A DNA stretch of 64,000 nt from Polynucleobacter sp. HIN11 (lineage in GTDB: Bacteria > Pseudomonadota > Gammaproteobacteria > Burkholderiales > Burkholderiaceae), in the NCBI RefSeq assembly GCF_030297675.1, contig NZ_AP028142.1:1178001-1242000 (forward strand). Direction: 5' to 3'. Both the position numbers and the translations under genes were made by a program. Numbering within the stretch: the first letter of the stretch is position 1; each line of letters begins with the position of its first letter. Shown piece after piece: positions 60,229 to 64,000 of this stretch. A model generated the notes under the pieces. It saw only the letters and a program-made list of their open reading frames with translations. It did not search any database and was not told the DNA's origin.

Positions 60229-61104
60229 ATGAGAATCGACGAAGCCACACTATCCCATCTCCAAGAGTGGATTGGTAAATCCGAGCGTTATCCAGATCAA
60301 GTGACCGCCGCACCTTACCGCGCTCTTTCTGCAACCCTCGACCGCAATGATCCCGAGCCAAAACCGGGTATCTTTTTGCCAGAGCTATGGCACTGGTTGT
60401 ATTTTTTGCCACATCCTCAACAGTCCGAAATTGGTCCGGATGGTCATGCCAAGCGCGGAGGCTTCTTGCCACCCGTGCCACTGCCACGTCGCATGTGGGC
60501 CGGTGGTCGACTGCGTTGGGTGGGTGAACTGCAAATTGGTGATGCGATCGAGCGCGTATCCACGATTAAGTCGGTCACTCACAAATCAGGACGAACTGGT
60601 GATTTGCTGTTTGTCCTGGTTGAACATCAAATCTCCAATCAAAAAGGGCTTGCTTTAACTGAAGAGCATGACATTGTGTACCGAGCAGCCCCAAGTCCTG
60701 ATGAGAAACCACCAGCTCCAACACCCGCCCCTCGCGATGCGCAGTGGACCAAGGTGATTAATCCCGATCCAGTTCTTTTGTTTCGTTACTCCGCACTCAC
60801 CTTTAATGGACACCGTATTCATTACGACCGCAGTTATGTCACCCAAGAGGAAGGTTACCCAGGTTTGATCGTGCACGGCCCTTTGATCGCCACGCTCTTA
60901 GTGGATCTAGTTAGAGAGCATCACCCCAGCAGAAAGCTGCAATCCTTCGAGTTCAGAGCAATTCGTCCAACTTTTGACATCCATCGCATGAAAGTGAATG
61001 CCGCGTTAGATGGTGATGATCCGAGCGGTCAAACCTTGCGGGTCTGGGCAGAAGATCATGAGGGTTGGCTAACGATGCAAGCCAAAGCAGTATTGAGCAA
61101 ATAG
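60229..61104 (+). CDS. MaoC-like dehydratase, mesaconyl-C4-CoA/itaconyl-CoA hydratase family
   Basis: A 291-residue double-hotdog protein. The N-half carries a FAS1-like dehydratase domain; the C-half has the hydratase-2 motif (ALTFNGHRIHYDRSYV, EGYPGLIVHGPLIATLLVDL). This is the group that includes 3-methylfumaryl(mesaconyl-C4)-CoA hydratase and itaconyl-CoA hydratases, which produce a citramalyl-CoA. Context supports that: a citrate-lyase-beta-like C-C lyase lies two genes downstream. Specific substrate is inference. It is the first gene of the operon and has little or no ribosome site. Confidence 0.85.
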   Translation: MRIDEATLSHLQEWIGKSERYPDQVTAAPYRALSATLDRNDPEPKPGIFLPELWHWLYFLPHPQQSEIGPDGHAKRGGFLPPVPLPRRMWAGGRLRWVGELQIGDAIERVSTIKSVTHKSGRTGDLLFVLVEHQISNQKGLALTEEHDIVYRAAPSPDEKPPAPTPAPRDAQWTKVINPDPVLLFRYSALTFNGHRIHYDRSYVTQEEGYPGLIVHGPLIATLLVDLVREHHPSRKLQSFEFRAIRPTFDIHRMKVNAALDGDDPSGQTLRVWAEDHEGWLTMQAKAVLSK

Positions 61105-61106
61105 CG

Positions 61107-62480
61107 ATGACAACTCATTACTCTGCTGAACTTGCGTGCTTTGCAAGCCAATTGCAATTTGAAGACATTCCCGAAGATGTCATTGCACGAGCGGAAGATT
61201 TATTAGTCGATTGGTTTGCTTCTGCGATTGGCGGCAAAGGTGCAAAACCAGTTGAGATCATTACGCAATTTGCCCAATCGATGGGACCAGTGTCACAACC
61301 TGCGGTTGCCGGATCTGCAGAAATCATTGTGTCGCGCTCGATGTCGAGTCCATTTCTGGCGTGCTTAGCCAATGCCGCAGCATCGCATGTCGTTGAACAA
61401 GACGATGTTCATAACGGCTCGGTCTTTCATCCAGGAACCATCGTATTTCCAGCGGCATTAGCGCTTGCGCAGGCCAAACAACTGAGTGGCCGTGAGTTCT
61501 TAACCGCTGCTGTGGTTGGCTACGAGGTCGGCATTAGAGTCGGTGAGTTCTTGGGCCGCTCCCACTACAAAATTTTTCATACTACGGGTACCGCTGGTAC
61601 CTTAGCGGCTGCCGCAACTGTCGGTCGTTTGCTCAAATTGAGTCCGGAGCAAATGCTGCATGCCTTTGGTTCGGCTGGTACGCAATCGGCTGGCCTTTGG
61701 GAGTTCTTGCGTGATGCTGCGGATTCCAAGCAGCTGCATACTGCGCATGCCAGCGCCACTGGCCTGATGTCCGCCTACTTGGCACAAGCTGGATTTACTG
61801 GTGCCCAGAAAATACTCGAGGGCGTTCAAGGTCTTGCAGCAGGCACATCAACCGATGCCAATCCTGAAAAATTAATTGATCGACTAGGCTCGCGTTGGTG
61901 TTTGGCGGAGACCTCGTTCAAATATCATGCCTCGTGTCGTCATACTCATCCCGCAGCAGATGCTTTATTGCAAGTGATTCAGAAACACGCTGTGCAGATG
62001 AATGAGATTGACCGCATCGAGACCTTGGTCCATCAGGGCGCGATCGATGTTCTTGGACCCGCTAGTGAGGCAACTACCTTACATCAGTCCAAATTTTCAA
62101 TGGGCACGGTTCTAGCGCTAATTTGTAAATATCAATTTGCCGGTCTCGATGAGTTCGCTAAACACTTTCATGATCCCGAGATTCGTGCCCTACGTAATCG
62201 GGTGAGTATGGTTTTAGATCCCGAGGTTGATCAAGCTTATCCGCAGCGCTGGATTGGTAAGGTCAAGGTCTATCTTAAAAATGGTCGTATTTATGAGGGT
62301 CGCGTCGATGAGCCTAAAGGTGATCCAGGCAATACGCTTTCGCGAGCGGAAATCCAAGAAAAAGCTCTACGTTTAGCTGCGTTTAGTGGTGGTGCTACCG
62401 AACCTGAAATGCGCAAAGCCATTGCATTGTTATTCGATATTCGTCGGGCAAGTGCTGTCCCGTTTATTTTTTCTAAATAA
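61107..62480 (+). CDS. MmgE/PrpD family protein
   Basis: About 457 residues of the MmgE/PrpD fold, which includes 2-methylcitrate dehydratase, cis-aconitate decarboxylase (itaconate synthase) and iminodisuccinate epimerase. Family blocks: EQDDVHNGSVFHPGTIVFPAALA, FHTTGTAGTLAAAATVG and KYHASCRHTHPAADALL near the active site. ATG 61107 follows the MaoC stop by 2 bases; the frame continues upstream into the MaoC gene without similarity. No prpB/prpC methylcitrate genes are near, so a methylcitrate role is less likely than one on a related di- or tricarboxylate. Confidence 0.88.
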   Translation: MTTHYSAELACFASQLQFEDIPEDVIARAEDLLVDWFASAIGGKGAKPVEIITQFAQSMGPVSQPAVAGSAEIIVSRSMSSPFLACLANAAASHVVEQDDVHNGSVFHPGTIVFPAALALAQAKQLSGREFLTAAVVGYEVGIRVGEFLGRSHYKIFHTTGTAGTLAAAATVGRLLKLSPEQMLHAFGSAGTQSAGLWEFLRDAADSKQLHTAHASATGLMSAYLAQAGFTGAQKILEGVQGLAAGTSTDANPEKLIDRLGSRWCLAETSFKYHASCRHTHPAADALLQVIQKHAVQMNEIDRIETLVHQGAIDVLGPASEATTLHQSKFSMGTVLALICKYQFAGLDEFAKHFHDPEIRALRNRVSMVLDPEVDQAYPQRWIGKVKVYLKNGRIYEGRVDEPKGDPGNTLSRAEIQEKALRLAAFSGGATEPEMRKAIALLFDIRRASAVPFIFSK

Positions 62481-62491
62481 GGATTGCTGCC

Positions 62492-63337
62492 ATGAACCTC
62501 CCCCACTTACCGCTAAGTGATGCATGTTGCTTCTTGTTTGTTCCAGCTAATCAACCGGAGCGCTACAGCAAAGCATTTGCCAGTGGAGCGCAAGGCGTCA
62601 TCATTGATTTAGAAGATGCGGTTGGTCTAGACGACAAGCCCAAAGCGCGCGAACTACTCAAACAACATTGGTCATCGATTCCAGACTCTGATAAAGAGCG
62701 GCTGGTGGTCCGTTGTAATGCACCAGGTTCACCGTTTTATGCAGCGGATTTGGTATTACTCAAAGAGTTGCAAGCACCATGCCTGATGATCCCCAAAACG
62801 GAGACGCGCGATCATATCAATGGCGCTGCCGAAGAGCTCCCCAACACCGCATTCATTCCCATGATCGAGACCCCGCTGGGCCTACATCATTTGAATGACA
62901 TCGCAAGTTCGCAGCAGGTATTACGGCTTGCGCTCGGCAACTTTGATATGCAAGTTGAGCTTGGCATCAGCTGCGATGAGAATGAAACGGAACTAGATAC
63001 CGCCAGATTTATGATGACTTTGGCCTCTAAATTAGCGCAGATAGCCCCACCAATCGATGGGGTTACTCAATCGACGACCGATACAGCTCTTATTTTTGCA
63101 CATGCACAAAAAGCTAGACGCTTTGGCTTTGGCGCCAAGTTATGCATTCATCCGAAGCAAATACCTGTTGTGAAACAAGCATTTACTCCCAATCCCCAAG
63201 AGATCGACTGGGCCCAACGGGTGATTGCAGCAGATCAAGCCTCTGGGGGGCAAGCCGCCAAGGTGGATGGCAAGATGATTGATCGGCCAGTTGTCATGTT
63301 AGCGCGCCGCATCCTAAGTTTGGCTGGTAATCCCTAG
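62492..63337 (+). CDS. HpcH/HpaI aldolase/citrate lyase-beta-like CoA ester lyase
   Basis: A 281-residue CitE-like protein; members cleave citramalyl-CoA, malyl-CoA or related esters to acetyl-CoA plus a keto acid. Visible: FLFVPANQPERY, the metal-site glutamates in IDLEDAV and MIETPLGLHH, the aspartate in LGNFDMQVELG, and C-terminal KLCIHPKQIPVV. Its size and lone occurrence without citD/citF mark it as a CitE-like lyase rather than part of citrate lyase. It lies 11 bases after the PrpD-family gene. Confidence 0.9.
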   Translation: MNLPHLPLSDACCFLFVPANQPERYSKAFASGAQGVIIDLEDAVGLDDKPKARELLKQHWSSIPDSDKERLVVRCNAPGSPFYAADLVLLKELQAPCLMIPKTETRDHINGAAEELPNTAFIPMIETPLGLHHLNDIASSQQVLRLALGNFDMQVELGISCDENETELDTARFMMTLASKLAQIAPPIDGVTQSTTDTALIFAHAQKARRFGFGAKLCIHPKQIPVVKQAFTPNPQEIDWAQRVIAADQASGGQAAKVDGKMIDRPVVMLARRILSLAGNP

Positions 63338-63398
63338 GTTTGCCGCCACAAAACCATGGCAAAATGGCGTTTGCTTTATCCCTAACGGAGACTTTTGA

Positions 63399-64000
63399 AT
63401 GAACTTGAAAAAACCTTTGAATGCATTACTTGCTGCGGTGATGGGTGCTGGTGTGTTGTTAAGCGGCACTGCAAACGCACAAAAATACCCTGATAAACCA
63501 ATTAGCCTCGTGGTCCCATTTGCTGCTGGTGGCCCAACCGACACCATTGCTCGTCTATTGGCAACCCAAATGAGTAAATCCTTGGGTCAATCGGTTGTTG
63601 TTGAAAACGTTCCTGGTGCAGGTGGTACTGTTGCTTCTGCAAAAGTTGCCAAATCCAAACCCGATGGTTACACCATTTATATCCATCACATGGGTATGGC
63701 TACTGCTCAAGCTCTATATGACAAGCTTCCCTATGACCCCCTCAAAGACTTTGAGTACATCGGTCAAGTTGCTGACGTACCAATGGTGCTCTTAGGTAGC
63801 AAAAACTTCCCACCTAACAACTTCAAAGAGCTTGAGGCCTACATTCGCGCTAATAAAGACAAGGTGACCATGGCTAATGCAGGTCCTGGCGCCGTATCTC
63901 AATTGTGCGGATTGATTTTTCAGAGCCGTTTGGGTGTGCGCGTGACAACCGTTCCTTACAAAGGTACAGGCCCAGCCTTGACTGACTTAGTTGGTGGTCA
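63399..64000 (+). CDS. Tripartite tricarboxylate transporter binding protein (TctC/Bug family), 3' end cut by window
   Basis: Periplasmic solute-binding protein, first 200 codons seen. Signal peptide (about 1-27, ending ANA), then YPDKPISLVVPFAAGGPTD, the classic Bug start, and VENVPGAGGTVASAKVAKSKPDGYT. These proteins bind carboxylates and are abundant in Burkholderiales. CGGAG lies eight bases before ATG 63399. It follows the lyase by 61 bases in the same direction, so it may supply the operon's substrate. Confidence 0.94.
   Translation, partial: MNLKKPLNALLAAVMGAGVLLSGTANAQKYPDKPISLVVPFAAGGPTDTIARLLATQMSKSLGQSVVVENVPGAGGTVASAKVAKSKPDGYTIYIHHMGMATAQALYDKLPYDPLKDFEYIGQVADVPMVLLGSKNFPPNNFKELEAYIRANKDKVTMANAGPGAVSQLCGLIFQSRLGVRVTTVPYKGTGPALTDLVGG

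Overview
The window looks like a chromosomal segment of a free-living betaproteobacterium of the Burkholderiaceae, most like Polynucleobacter. This rests on gene order (rimP-nusA-infB-rbfA-truB-typA, and spoT-rpoZ-gmk-yicC divergent from rph-rdgB-hemW), the FdsA-type formate dehydrogenase, the FcbT-like TRAP genes, the yejABEF cluster and the TctC/Bug solute-binding protein at the right edge. G+C is moderate by eye and coding is very dense. No gene-free stretch exceeds about 300 bases; the longest gaps are about 30973-31206 (234 b), 50531-50717 (187 b), 18852-19022 (171 b) and 25120-25268 (149 b). I saw no CRISPR array, insertion sequence, prophage or rRNA.

Layout. 1-5824: stringent response and nucleotide housekeeping: spoT (cut by the left edge), rpoZ, gmk and yicC leftward, rph, rdgB and hemW rightward. 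5829-10444: tRNA-Ser(UGA), an FAD oxidoreductase of the LhgO family, pgi, a phosphohexomutase and panD. 10505-18851: nadA-nadC rightward converge on a leftward operon encoding a fused FdsG-FdsB subunit, FdsA and nadB, so the de novo NAD genes and an NAD-linked formate dehydrogenase share one locus. 19023-22927: four leftward envelope or membrane genes (four-helix protein, DUF748 AsmA-like protein, TauE/SafE permease, small lipoprotein). 22997-29440: tRNA-Ser(GGA), acs divergent from class I fumarase, then murI and tonB-exbB-exbD. 29437-40250: a secreted PLD-type nuclease, a periplasmic SUMF1-fold protein, tRNA-Leu(UAA), a three-gene TRAP transporter with tandem hairpins after dctP, a penicillin-acylase-family hydrolase, two small exported proteins, tRNA-His, dusA and a Phd/VapC toxin-antitoxin pair. 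40273-50530: leftward translation block typA, truB, rbfA, infB, nusA, rimP, then rluB and scpB behind a terminator. 50730-58829: a patatin lipoprotein, an NlpC/P60 protein lacking its catalytic cysteine, the yejABEF peptide importer and fabI. 58832-64000: chrA without an ordinary start codon, then a catabolic operon (MaoC-like hydratase, MmgE/PrpD, CitE-like lyase, TctC-like binding protein) with an inverted repeat across its -10 box.

Most of the window is standard core genome. The items most worth a second look are the right-hand catabolic operon, which has the logic of an itaconate/mesaconate-type C5-dicarboxylate pathway; the NlpC/P60 protein with Ala in place of Cys; chrA with an apparent AUC start; the fds-nadB operon; the unusual TRAP large permease; and several genes whose likely -10 box lies 6-8 bases before ATG with no Shine-Dalgarno sequence, suggesting leaderless mRNAs. 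Functions are assigned from motifs read by eye; no database search was run.
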